Assembly: GCF_900156605.1 (NCBI RefSeq)
Contig: NZ_FTOA01000004.1
Location: forward strand, 186,001-250,000
Direction: 5' to 3'
Source of the DNA: Insolitispirillum peregrinum
GTDB taxonomy: Bacteria > Pseudomonadota > Alphaproteobacteria > Rhodospirillales > Rhodospirillaceae
DNA length: 64,000 nucleotides
A program made the position numbers and the translations under genes. Position 1 is the first letter of the stretch. Every line of letters begins with the position of its first letter. Positions 54,501-62,321 of this stretch are shown here, in pieces. The notes beneath the pieces were generated by a model. It was not told the DNA's origin, did not search any database, and was given only the letters and a program-made list of their open reading frames with translations.

Positions 54501-55224
54501 AGCGTGCCTCCCATCGCCGCAGGACACCCCATTCCACCGCCTGAATCACCGCGATGAACGCCAGCGAGTAGGCCAGAATGCCCGCCACATCGAACACCTG
54601 AAACAGCAGGTGAATCTGAAAGCCGACTCCGTTGGAGCGACCGAGCATTTCCACCACCAGCACGATTTTCCAGATCAGCGCCAACCCTGACCGCGCCGCC
54701 GCAAACAGATAGGGCACCAGATGCGGCAGCAGGATATGGCGCAGCCGCCGCCAGCGGCTCCACTGAAAGACAATCGCCATCTCCTCCAGCGCCGGATCGA
54801 GCGCCCGGCTGCCTTCGCGCACCGTTACCGCCACATGCGGCAGCTTGTTCAGCGCCACCGCAAAGACGGCGGCGGCTTCGGTCAGGCCGAACCAGATGTA
54901 GGCGAGGATGATCACCACCAGTGCCGGCAGATTGAGCAGCACCAGCAACCAGCCGCCAAACAGCCGGTTGATCAGCGGCGACCTCCCCAGCAGGCAGCCG
55001 ACCGCCGTTCCCAGCGACATCGCCAGCACGAAACTGACCACCACCCGCCCCAACGTTGCCGCCAGATGCCGCCACAGCTCGCCGCTGGCCGCCGCTTTTT
55101 CCAGTGCCGCCAGCACCGCCAGCGGCGTCGGCAGATGGGCCTGCGGCCAGTGCCCGGCAGCTCCGGCCCACAGGGCCAGCGCCAACACCGCCGCCAGTAT
55201 CCCCGGCAAACTCCGGTTAAGCAT
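54481..55224 (-). CDS. NitT/TauT-type ABC transporter permease
   Basis: A 247-residue membrane protein with about six segments. The EAA loop block EEMAIVFQWSRWRRLRHILLP is visible in part. It resembles SsuC/TauC permeases for sulfonates or nitrate. The start is uncertain: ATG 55224 (MLNRSL) overlaps the binding-protein stop; ATG 55251 would lie further inside that gene. The 3' end overlaps the ATPase start. Confidence 0.82.
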   Translation of the reverse strand: MLNRSLPGILAAVLALALWAGAAGHWPQAHLPTPLAVLAALEKAAASGELWRHLAATLGRVVVSFVLAMSLGTAVGCLLGRSPLINRLFGGWLLVLLNLPALVVIILAYIWFGLTEAAAVFAVALNKLPHVAVTVREGSRALDPALEEMAIVFQWSRWRRLRHILLPHLVPYLFAAARSGLALIWKIVLVVEMLGRSNGVGFQIHLLFQVFDVAGILAYSLAFIAVIQAVEWGVLRRWEARCVRWRG

Positions 55225-56233
55225 GCCAGTGCGCCATGCTGTTGCCATCAAGGGTCAGCGGGGCAAACATCGCCGGGTCCAGCGCGCTCACCGCGCCGGT
55301 CACCGCCTCGCCGCCCAGCGCGCGCAGCAGGGCAAACTGCTGGCTGCACGCCTGCTGCTGCGCCTCGCCCCACGGAGCCGGAATCCCGGCCCGCCAGCCT
55401 TGCCGCAGGCCAATCGCCACCGCCGGGCTTTCGGCGGCCATCTGTTGTTCCAACCCCAGCCACGCCGCATCATCATCACGCAAGCGGCGGCGGGCGGTCA
55501 GCAGCGCCTCGTAGAACTGCCGCAGGGCCGATGCGTTCGGGCGGCTCCAGTCCTGCCGCACCACATAGCCCAGCCACGATGGCGTCACCGCTTGCCCGCT
55601 CAGGGTTTGGGCGCACTGCTCCACCGAGGCCAGCACCCGGAACCCCTGCGCCTGCAAGCGCACCACGTAGGGCCAGAAGGTCAGCACCGCATCCAGCGCA
55701 CCATCGGCCATCTGCGCCGACAACAGCGGCGGAGCGGCAAACACCACCGTCGCCGCGCTGTCGAGCGCAATGCCCTGTTGCTTTGCCAGCGCGTTGACCA
55801 CCAGCCAGCTTTTGTCCAGCGCCCCGCCCGCCACGCCGATTCGCTTGCCAGCCAGATCGGCCAGCGAGGCAATCGGAGCCTCGGAGCGCACCACCAGCGC
55901 CCCCAGTGCCGATGAATAGGGCAGAAAGTGCAGGGGCTGTTCCTCGGCATGGCTGCGCGCCGCCCACAGCCAGTCGGACACGATGGCATCGACCGCCCCG
56001 CCCAGCAGGGCAATCTTTCCGGCCTGCGGGCTGGCCAGCGGCATCACCTCCAGCCGCACCCCCAGCGCGCCCGGATCGGTGCGGTCGGGCAGGCTGTCCA
56101 CTTCCCACGACGCAGTGCCGGTGGCCAACAGCCCCAACCGCAGCACCGGCGGCGGGGCCGCCGCAGCCCGGCCAGGACGCAGCACCAGCGGTGCGGCCAG
56201 CGCCGCCTGTATCACGGTGCGACGGGTGATCAT
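55217..56233 (-). CDS. NitT/TauT-type ABC transporter substrate-binding protein
   Basis: A 338-residue exported protein. A Tat/Sec-like signal (TRRTVIQAALAAPLVLRPG, then AAAA) covers residues 1-26. The mature part is an NMT1/SsuA-type binding fold (GGALDKSWLVVNALAKQQ). Ligands of this group include sulfonates, nitrate, riboflavin or thiamine precursors; none can be picked here. AAGGGGGGAAG precedes ATG 56233. It is divergent from the Cx3CW protein gene across 141 bases holding motif site 3. Confidence 0.83.
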   Translation of the reverse strand: MITRRTVIQAALAAPLVLRPGRAAAAPPPVLRLGLLATGTASWEVDSLPDRTDPGALGVRLEVMPLASPQAGKIALLGGAVDAIVSDWLWAARSHAEEQPLHFLPYSSALGALVVRSEAPIASLADLAGKRIGVAGGALDKSWLVVNALAKQQGIALDSAATVVFAAPPLLSAQMADGALDAVLTFWPYVVRLQAQGFRVLASVEQCAQTLSGQAVTPSWLGYVVRQDWSRPNASALRQFYEALLTARRRLRDDDAAWLGLEQQMAAESPAVAIGLRQGWRAGIPAPWGEAQQQACSQQFALLRALGGEAVTGAVSALDPAMFAPLTLDGNSMAHWHA

Positions 56234-56294
56234 GGCTCTTCCCCCCTTACTTTTTTCTGCCGTCCACCCTACGCCAGCCATGGAGAGGGCAACC

Positions 56295-56307
56295 ATTCGA
56301 CTTTCGA
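56295..56307. promoter_or_regulatory. Recurrent motif site 3 (ABC / Cx3CW divergent promoter)
   Basis: ATTCGACTTTCGA, sharing the first nine bases with site 4 and preceded by CC as site 2 is. It lies 62 bases from the binding-protein start and 68 from the Cx3CW protein start. Confidence 0.45.
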
Positions 56308-56374
56308 GGGATGGCGGTTCGCCCGGCCTGTCCTAAACTGTGTTTTTCCCCTTGCAGCAAGGGACTCCCCCGCC

Positions 56375-56932
56375 ATGCTCCGTCTGTTGCTGTCTGTCCT
56401 TACGGTCCTGATCCTGCTGCCGGTCAGCTCCGGCAGAGCGGTTGACATCCCTGACGGCTACCGCGCACCGCCCTATCTGGCCGCCACCCCCGACCACCTG
56501 CCCGGCGCCACCACCATCACCGCCGCGCAGGCACTGGCCTTGCAGGAACAAGGCGCGGTGCTGATTGATGCCTCGCCCCTGACGCTGGGCAGTTATGGCG
56601 AGCAGACCGACCAGTGGATTGTGAAGGCCGACCACCCGTCGATTGCGGGCAGTGTCTGGCTGCCCAACGTCGGGGAGCAACAGCCCTCCCCGGCCATTGA
56701 ACGCTGGTTTGCCGCCGAACTGGCCCGTCTGAGCGAGGGTCGCCGTGACGCACCGCTGGTGTTCTTTTGCCGCCCCGATTGCTGGATGAGCTGGAACGCC
56801 GGACGCCGCGCGCTGTCGCTGGGCTATCAGCAGGTTTACTGGTACCGCGACGGCATTCCGGGCTGGGAACTGGAGCTGTACCCGCTGGTTCCCACCGCCC
56901 GGCCGCAGCCGTTTTATGATGTTGCTCCCTGA
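56375..56932 (+). CDS. PQQ-dependent catabolism-associated cysteine-motif protein (rhodanese-like)
   Basis: A 185-residue exported protein with signal peptide (residues 1-22). The fold is rhodanese-like; the active loop reads FFCRPDCWMSWN with Cys132 and Cys136-Trp137. The family is named for a CXXCW motif, but the two cysteines here are three residues apart (CRPDCW). It is linked to PQQ dehydrogenase loci. A sulfur or thiol-redox role in the periplasm is likely (inference), perhaps with the SoxYZ-like carrier. Confidence 0.85.
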   Translation: MLRLLLSVLTVLILLPVSSGRAVDIPDGYRAPPYLAATPDHLPGATTITAAQALALQEQGAVLIDASPLTLGSYGEQTDQWIVKADHPSIAGSVWLPNVGEQQPSPAIERWFAAELARLSEGRRDAPLVFFCRPDCWMSWNAGRRALSLGYQQVYWYRDGIPGWELELYPLVPTARPQPFYDVAP

Positions 56933-56969
56933 TTGCTGCTTATAGGCGGCCTGCCGTCCTCCTCATTCA

Positions 56970-56982
56970 ACCAAAGTCGAAT
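56970..56982 (-). promoter_or_regulatory. Recurrent motif site 4 (upstream of the aldehyde dehydrogenase gene)
   Basis: On the minus strand ATTCGACTTTGGT, extended to the dyad ATTCGACTTTGGTTGAAT. It lies 118 bases upstream of the aldehyde dehydrogenase start. Confidence 0.5.
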
Positions 56983-57100
56983 TTCGCCCGCCGCCTGCCA
57001 GCGCAATGATGCTCGGGACATTTCAAGGGGCGAGGCGCACTGCTGACCCGATCCCCAACCCAACCGCGTATACAACCAACCGAAAACAGGGACGAACGTC

Positions 57101-58621
57101 ATGCTGAATCAGGCTCTGGAAAAGATTAAGGCCGCCATTACGCTGCGCCCGCGCTATGGAAACTTCATTGGCGGCGAATGGGTTGACCCGGTGAAGGGCC
57201 AGTACTTCACCAACATCAGCCCGGTGAACGGCCAGCCGATCTGCGAAATTCCGCGTTCGACCTCCGAAGACATCGAAAAGGCGCTGGACGCCGCCCACGC
57301 TGCCAAGATCGCCTGGGGCAAGACCCCGGTCGCGGCCCGCGCCAACATCCTGCTGAAGATCGCTGACCGTCTGGAAGCCAACCTCGAAACCATCGCGATG
57401 GTCGAGACGCTCGATAACGGCAAGCCGATCCGCGAAACGATGGCCGCCGACATTCCGCTGGCGATCGACCACTTCCGCTACTTTGCCTCCTGCGTCCGCG
57501 CTCAGGAAGGCTCGCTGGCCGAAATCGACGACGACACCGTTGCCTATCATTTCCACGAGCCGCTGGGCGTGGTCGGTCAGATCATCCCGTGGAACTTCCC
57601 GATCCTGATGGCCGCCTGGAAGCTGGCTCCGGCCCTTGCCGCCGGCAACTGCGTGGTGATGAAGCCCGCCGAGCAGACCCCGTGGTCGCTGCTGGTGCTG
57701 GCCGAGCTGGTCGGTGACCTGCTGCCGCCGGGCGTGCTGAACATCGTCAACGGCTTTGGCATCGAAGCGGGCAAGCCGCTGGCCTCGTCGAACCGGATTG
57801 CCAAGATCGCCTTCACCGGGGAAACCTCCACCGGTCGCCTGATCATGCAGTACGCCTCGGAAAACATCATTCCGGTGACGCTGGAACTGGGTGGCAAGTC
57901 GCCGAACATCTTCTTCCCCGACATTTTCGACGCCGACGACGACTTTGCCGACAAGGCGATGGAAGGCTTTGCCCTGTTCGCCCTCAATCAGGGTGAAGTC
58001 TGCACCTGCCCGTCGCGTGTTCTGGTGCACGAAAAGATTTTCGACGAGTTCATGGACCGCGCCGTGACCCGCGTGAAGGCGATCAAGCAGGGCAACCCGC
58101 TCGATCCGTCGACCATGATCGGGGCGCAGGCCAGCGTCGACCAGCTGGAAAAGATCATGTCCTACATCGACATCGGCCAGCGCGAAGGCGCCCAGCTGAT
58201 GACCGGTGGCAAGCAGGCCAAGCTGGGTGGCGAGCTGGACGGCGGGTTCTATGTCGAACCGACCATCTTCGTCGGCAGCAACTCGATGCGCATCTTCCAG
58301 GAAGAAATCTTTGGCCCGGTGGTGTCGGTGACCAAGTTCTCGTCGATGGAAGAAGCCCTGCACATCGCCAATGACAGCGCGTTCGGTCTGGGTGCCGGGG
58401 TGTGGTCGCGCAACGGCAACGTCGCCTACCGCATGGGCCGCGAAATTCAGGCCGGTCGCGTGTGGACCAACTGCTATCACCTGTACCCGGCCCACGCCGC
58501 CTTTGGCGGGTACAAGCAGTCGGGTATCGGCCGCGAAACCCACAAGATGATGCTCGACCACTATCAGCAGACCAAGAACCTGCTGGTCAGCTACAGCGCC
58601 AAGGCCCTCGGGTTCTTCTAA
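57101..58621 (+). CDS. exaC: Aldehyde dehydrogenase (ExaC/AcoD-type)
   Basis: A 506-residue NAD-dependent dehydrogenase. Catalytic Cys301 (GEVCTCPSR) and Glu262 (TLELGGKSP) are in place, and the Rossmann GETSTGRL loop is near residue 240. It oxidises acetaldehyde or related aldehydes from the periplasmic alcohol dehydrogenase to acids, in the cytoplasm. The paired Cys301-Thr-Cys303 is typical of this group. A DUF779 gene follows, as in other acetaldehyde dehydrogenase loci. Codon use is strongly biased, suggesting high expression. Confidence 0.9.
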   Translation: MLNQALEKIKAAITLRPRYGNFIGGEWVDPVKGQYFTNISPVNGQPICEIPRSTSEDIEKALDAAHAAKIAWGKTPVAARANILLKIADRLEANLETIAMVETLDNGKPIRETMAADIPLAIDHFRYFASCVRAQEGSLAEIDDDTVAYHFHEPLGVVGQIIPWNFPILMAAWKLAPALAAGNCVVMKPAEQTPWSLLVLAELVGDLLPPGVLNIVNGFGIEAGKPLASSNRIAKIAFTGETSTGRLIMQYASENIIPVTLELGGKSPNIFFPDIFDADDDFADKAMEGFALFALNQGEVCTCPSRVLVHEKIFDEFMDRAVTRVKAIKQGNPLDPSTMIGAQASVDQLEKIMSYIDIGQREGAQLMTGGKQAKLGGELDGGFYVEPTIFVGSNSMRIFQEEIFGPVVSVTKFSSMEEALHIANDSAFGLGAGVWSRNGNVAYRMGREIQAGRVWTNCYHLYPAHAAFGGYKQSGIGRETHKMMLDHYQQTKNLLVSYSAKALGFF

Positions 58622-59001
58622 AGCCGGAGCTGCCGTGGGGGATGGCCCGCCAGCCCTCCCCCACAGATGGTACAATGGGTGCCGACAGGGTGTGATCCAG
58701 CCCTGATCCCTTCCCGGATCGAATGGATTTCAGGACCATCACGGGTCTTTCAGGCGGTGCGGTTGCCGTTTCCCGACGGCAATCAGGGGGTACAGCCCGA
58801 AACGTGGTGTTGATGGGCAGAGCAGTAAGCGCAAACGTGGGCACCGGTTTTGCGCCCGATCGCTGCGTCACTGCTCTGGCGTGTTACAGCAGACAGGGGT
58901 CACGCATGCCTCCTGTTTGCCAGCCTCATCGGGGCTATTCTCTCAAAAGACTGGGGCGGGCATCTGTGGTGCCCGCCTTTTTTTCTCTACAGGAGTCTTT
59001 C
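58622..59001 (+). other. Region between the aldehyde dehydrogenase and DUF779 genes
   Basis: A 380-base gap. A degenerate relative of the short palindrome (GCGCAAACGTGG / CACCGGTTTTGCGC, 58829-58855) and the strong terminator at 58955 are the only recognisable elements. The frame open upstream of the DUF779 gene shows no protein-like bias, so no gene is called. Confidence 0.6.
58955..58984 (+). terminator. Rho-independent terminator in the DUF779 gene leader
   Basis: An 8-base stem GGCGGGCA / TGCCCGCC with a 7-base loop, followed by seven T. It ends only 17 bases before the DUF779 ATG, and the ribosome site AGGAG (58991) lies just after the U-run. Confidence 0.88.
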
Positions 59002-59424
59002 ATGAGCACCACTGACACGGCCTCTTTCACGCCACCCCCGCGCGTTCTCGCCACCCCGCTGGCGCTGGAATGGATCAAGACGCTGAGCGACAAGCACGGC
59101 CCGCTGATGTTCCACCAGTCCGGCGGTTGCTGTGACGGCTCGGCCCCGATGTGCTACGTGCAGGGAGAGTTCAAGGTCGGCGAGCGGGACGTCTGGCTGG
59201 GCGATATCGGCGGCTTTCCGGTTTATATCGGCTGGTTGCAATTCGAATACTGGCAACACACCCAGTTAATCATCGACGTTGTACCGGGGCGCGGGGCCAG
59301 TTTCTCGCTGGAAATCCCCGAGGGCATCCGTTTCCTGACCCGATCCCGCGTGTTCACCGATGAAGAATCGCTGGCCCTTGATGCCGCCGGCCCTGCCCCC
59401 CGCGGTGCCCATCACGGGGTATGA
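59002..59424 (+). CDS. DUF779 protein associated with acetaldehyde dehydrogenase
   Basis: A 140-residue protein of DUF779. SGGCCDGSAPMC near residue 40 is the family Cys motif, which could bind metal; LQFEYWQHTQLIIDV is the other block. DUF779 genes commonly lie next to ExaC/AldB-type dehydrogenases; the function is unknown. AGGAG precedes ATG 59002. A terminator lies immediately upstream, so its expression probably needs read-through or a promoter within about 300 bases. Confidence 0.85.
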   Translation: MSTTDTASFTPPPRVLATPLALEWIKTLSDKHGPLMFHQSGGCCDGSAPMCYVQGEFKVGERDVWLGDIGGFPVYIGWLQFEYWQHTQLIIDVVPGRGASFSLEIPEGIRFLTRSRVFTDEESLALDAAGPAPRGAHHGV

Positions 59425-59598
59425 GGAACTGCTTTGCCGTTTGTCTTCTGATGGTCATTCCTGTTCAGGAAAAGCACCCTGATCGTTGAAGCAGTGGTGG
59501 ATTTTTAAGCATGAAGAGGGCACTCTACAGCCATCCTCCTTAAAACGATGGTCCTAATGCAACAAGGCCAGGGAGGGGGGGGAGAGCGGAGGGCGCCG

Positions 59599-62280
59599 AT
59601 GGCAGAGATTTGGAATCCCGACCATACCGACCGGCATCTGCGACGGGCGATGGTCCTTTTGGGATGCGCGGCCGTACTGTTCGTGGTGATCAGTGTTCTG
59701 CAAATCCTGACTGTCCGCGACGGCGTGCGCCGCACCACCCACGACCTGGTCGAACAGAACATCATTGCCAGCCAGCAGGACCTGCAGAAAAGCATGGAAC
59801 TGCTGGTCAGCGATTACAGCTATTGGGATGAAGCGTTCGACACCATCACCCAAAGTCTTAATCCCGACTGGCTGCACAGCAATTATGGTCCCGACCTGAC
59901 CAGTTCCTATCAGGTCAGCGCCGTTTATCTGGTCTATCCACGCGGACCGATCCGGCAATTTGCCAACGATGCCATCGAGGATATCGACAGCAGCACGCCA
60001 GCAGCAATGACCCTGATCGGGTCCTTGCGCGATCTGGCATCACAAAGCCGCCTCATCACCCCCAACATCACCGGCCGCCCGGCGACCAGCTCGGGATTTT
60101 TGCTGATTGATGGCGTTTTGTATGTTGCCGCCACCTCGGAACTTCGCCCGGCCGTCAACGTCCGGGTGTATGACCGGGAAAGCGTACCCAATGTGGTGTT
60201 CCTCCGCCCGCTGAATACCGCCTGGCTGGAACAGCTGACCTCGCGCCTGTCCTTGCCCCATGCCAGTCTGGTCCGCATCACGCCCACCGAAACCACCGTC
60301 CTGCTGCACGCCCACGATAGCATGCACCCGGACAATGGTTCGCCGCTGACCCACGCCCTGTTCACCAACCCAAAGGACTTGCTGAAATCGTCGGTGGTCT
60401 TTGCCAATCCGCAAGGGCTGGAAATCGCCCGGCTGGAATTTGTGCCGCCAGACATGGCCCCGACGCTGGTGTCACCGACCGCCCTGATTGGCATTTTTGC
60501 CAGTTGCGCCCTGTTGCTGGTCGGTGCCCTGTTGATGCGCCAGATGAGCCGGACATCGCGGGTGGTCGCAGCCCAGAACGAACGCCTGCATTACGAAGTG
60601 ACCTGTCGGGTGGCGGCGGAAAAGGAATTGCTGCGCCATCAGGAGCATCTGGAAGAAACCGTCGCCCAGCGCAACACCGCCCTGTCGCGCGAAGTTGAAC
60701 GGACCCATGCCCTGCTGCACGATCTGGAAAACTCGCTGCAACGGGTGCAACGGATCATCGACACCTCGAACGAGGGCTTTGTCCATCTCGATCAGGCCGG
60801 ACGGGTGATCGGGATCAATCAGGAAGCCCTGCGCCTGCTGGGCTACAGCGCGACCGAGATGATGGGAAAATCGCTGGAGCCCATCCTGACCCCCGAGGGG
60901 CTGGCCATCTTCCACGAACAGATGCGCCTGCGCAGCTCGACGCAGTTCCGCTCCTACACCCTGACGTTCCATCACAAGGATGGAACACCGGTACAGGTTG
61001 ACGTCATGGCGTCGAGCGAATTTGACAACGGCAGCCTGAGTGGATCCTTCGCCTTCTTCCGTGACATCCGCGAACGGCTCCATCAGGAAGAAACCCTGAA
61101 GGCCGCACAGTTGAGTGCACAAACCGCCAATCAGGCCAAATATGCCTTCCTGACCCGCATGAGCACCGAACTGCGGACCCCGCTGAACGCCATCATGGGC
61201 TTTACCCAACTGCTGCTGACCAGCACTCCGCCACTGCCGCCACGACAGCGCGATCAGGTGGTCCGCGTCCATCAGGCGGGCGAAGCCCTGCTCTGTCTGG
61301 TCAACGAAACCCTCGATTTTTCCCGCATCGAAAGCGGGCAAGTCATCCTGAAACTGGAAAATGTCGCCCCGGCGGTGATTCTGGCCGAGTGTGCCCGTCT
61401 GGCCGGAGTTCTGGCCGAGCAGATGGAGGTCACCATTCACCTGCCGGGAGAAGAGGGCGACTCGCTGGCGCCTGCTCTGGTGCGGGCCGATCAAAGCCGC
61501 CTGCGCCAGATTCTGCTCAATCTGATCAGCAACGGCATCAAGTACAATCGTCCGGGCGGCACCGTCACCCTGTCCGCCGGACCTCTGAACCGGCAGTTCT
61601 ATCGCCTGCGGATCGAAGACACCGGCTGCGGCATCCCCGAGAGCCTGCTGCCCCACCTGTTCGAGCCGTTCAACCGCCTTGGACACGAAAACTCCAGCAT
61701 CGAGGGTACCGGTATCGGTCTGGCAATCAGCAAAAAGCTTGTCGAAGCCATGGGTGGTCGCTTGCTGGCCGAACCGCAGGAGCAGGGCATGCTGTTTGCC
61801 GTTGACCTGCCGCTCGCCACCTCGCCGTCTCGCATCACCCCATCGTCCCACACCACCAACGAGGCCTCTCCGGCCCTGTCCGGCGGCGTGATCGTGCAAG
61901 CCAGAACGCCCCCCGCGCAAGTGCTGATCATCGAGGACACCCCCGGAGACCGGGCTTTTCTACAGCAGGTTCTTGGCCCTTACCCCAGCTATCACGTTCA
62001 CGCGGCCAGCTCCTGCGCTCAGGCTGTTCCCCTGATCGAAATGGCTCCGCCGGACCTGTTGATCGTCAGCCTGCCAGCCGAAACAATGGCCGAGGAAGCC
62101 GTCGCCCAGGAAATCAGATCCCTCCTGTCGCTGGAAAACTGCCCCTTGCTGGCCTTGCTCCCCCGCACCCGTGGGGCCGATCTGGCGCGCCTGAAGCAAC
62201 TGGGCATCACCGCCAGCCTCGGCAAGCCCATCCAGCCCCTTGCCTTGCTACGGGAAATCGAGCGGTTGCTGTCTGCCTGA
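59599..62280 (+). CDS. Hybrid sensor kinase lacking both phosphorelay residues
   Basis: An 893-residue membrane protein. TM1 is at about residues 17-36, a CHASE4-like sensor at about 45-290 and TM2 at about 295-315. A PAS lies at about 375-495, a HisKA-like helix at 505-575, an HATPase with N (NLISNGIKYN), G1 (DTGCGI) and G2 (GTGIGLA) boxes at 610-745, and a receiver at 775-890. The H-box reads MSTELRTPLN, so Thr523 replaces the phospho-His. The receiver strand reads DLLIVSLP, so Ser824 replaces the Asp; Lys of LGKPI remains. It can probably bind ATP but not relay phosphate by the usual route. GGAGG precedes ATG 59599. Confidence 0.88.
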   Translation: MAEIWNPDHTDRHLRRAMVLLGCAAVLFVVISVLQILTVRDGVRRTTHDLVEQNIIASQQDLQKSMELLVSDYSYWDEAFDTITQSLNPDWLHSNYGPDLTSSYQVSAVYLVYPRGPIRQFANDAIEDIDSSTPAAMTLIGSLRDLASQSRLITPNITGRPATSSGFLLIDGVLYVAATSELRPAVNVRVYDRESVPNVVFLRPLNTAWLEQLTSRLSLPHASLVRITPTETTVLLHAHDSMHPDNGSPLTHALFTNPKDLLKSSVVFANPQGLEIARLEFVPPDMAPTLVSPTALIGIFASCALLLVGALLMRQMSRTSRVVAAQNERLHYEVTCRVAAEKELLRHQEHLEETVAQRNTALSREVERTHALLHDLENSLQRVQRIIDTSNEGFVHLDQAGRVIGINQEALRLLGYSATEMMGKSLEPILTPEGLAIFHEQMRLRSSTQFRSYTLTFHHKDGTPVQVDVMASSEFDNGSLSGSFAFFRDIRERLHQEETLKAAQLSAQTANQAKYAFLTRMSTELRTPLNAIMGFTQLLLTSTPPLPPRQRDQVVRVHQAGEALLCLVNETLDFSRIESGQVILKLENVAPAVILAECARLAGVLAEQMEVTIHLPGEEGDSLAPALVRADQSRLRQILLNLISNGIKYNRPGGTVTLSAGPLNRQFYRLRIEDTGCGIPESLLPHLFEPFNRLGHENSSIEGTGIGLAISKKLVEAMGGRLLAEPQEQGMLFAVDLPLATSPSRITPSSHTTNEASPALSGGVIVQARTPPAQVLIIEDTPGDRAFLQQVLGPYPSYHVHAASSCAQAVPLIEMAPPDLLIVSLPAETMAEEAVAQEIRSLLSLENCPLLALLPRTRGADLARLKQLGITASLGKPIQPLALLREIERLLSA

Positions 62281-62282
62281 GC

Positions 62283-62314
62283 ATTGTGCGAAAAGTGGGA
62301 ACCCCTTTTGCGCT
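62283..62314. repeat. Short palindromic repeat, degenerate copy
   Basis: GCATTGTGCGAAAAGTGGG is intact on the left, but the right arm is altered to CCCCTTTTGCGC. It lies between the kinase stop and the convergent HD-GYP gene. Confidence 0.75.
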
Positions 62315-62321
62315 CACTACT

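Noticed and set aside
57023-58675. 550-codon open frame opposite the aldehyde dehydrogenase gene
   Set aside because: An antisense shadow of a highly codon-biased gene; no recognisable protein blocks.
60472-61920. 482-codon open frame opposite the hybrid kinase gene
   Set aside because: An antisense frame lacking domain motifs; the plus-strand gene has clear PAS and ATPase boxes.
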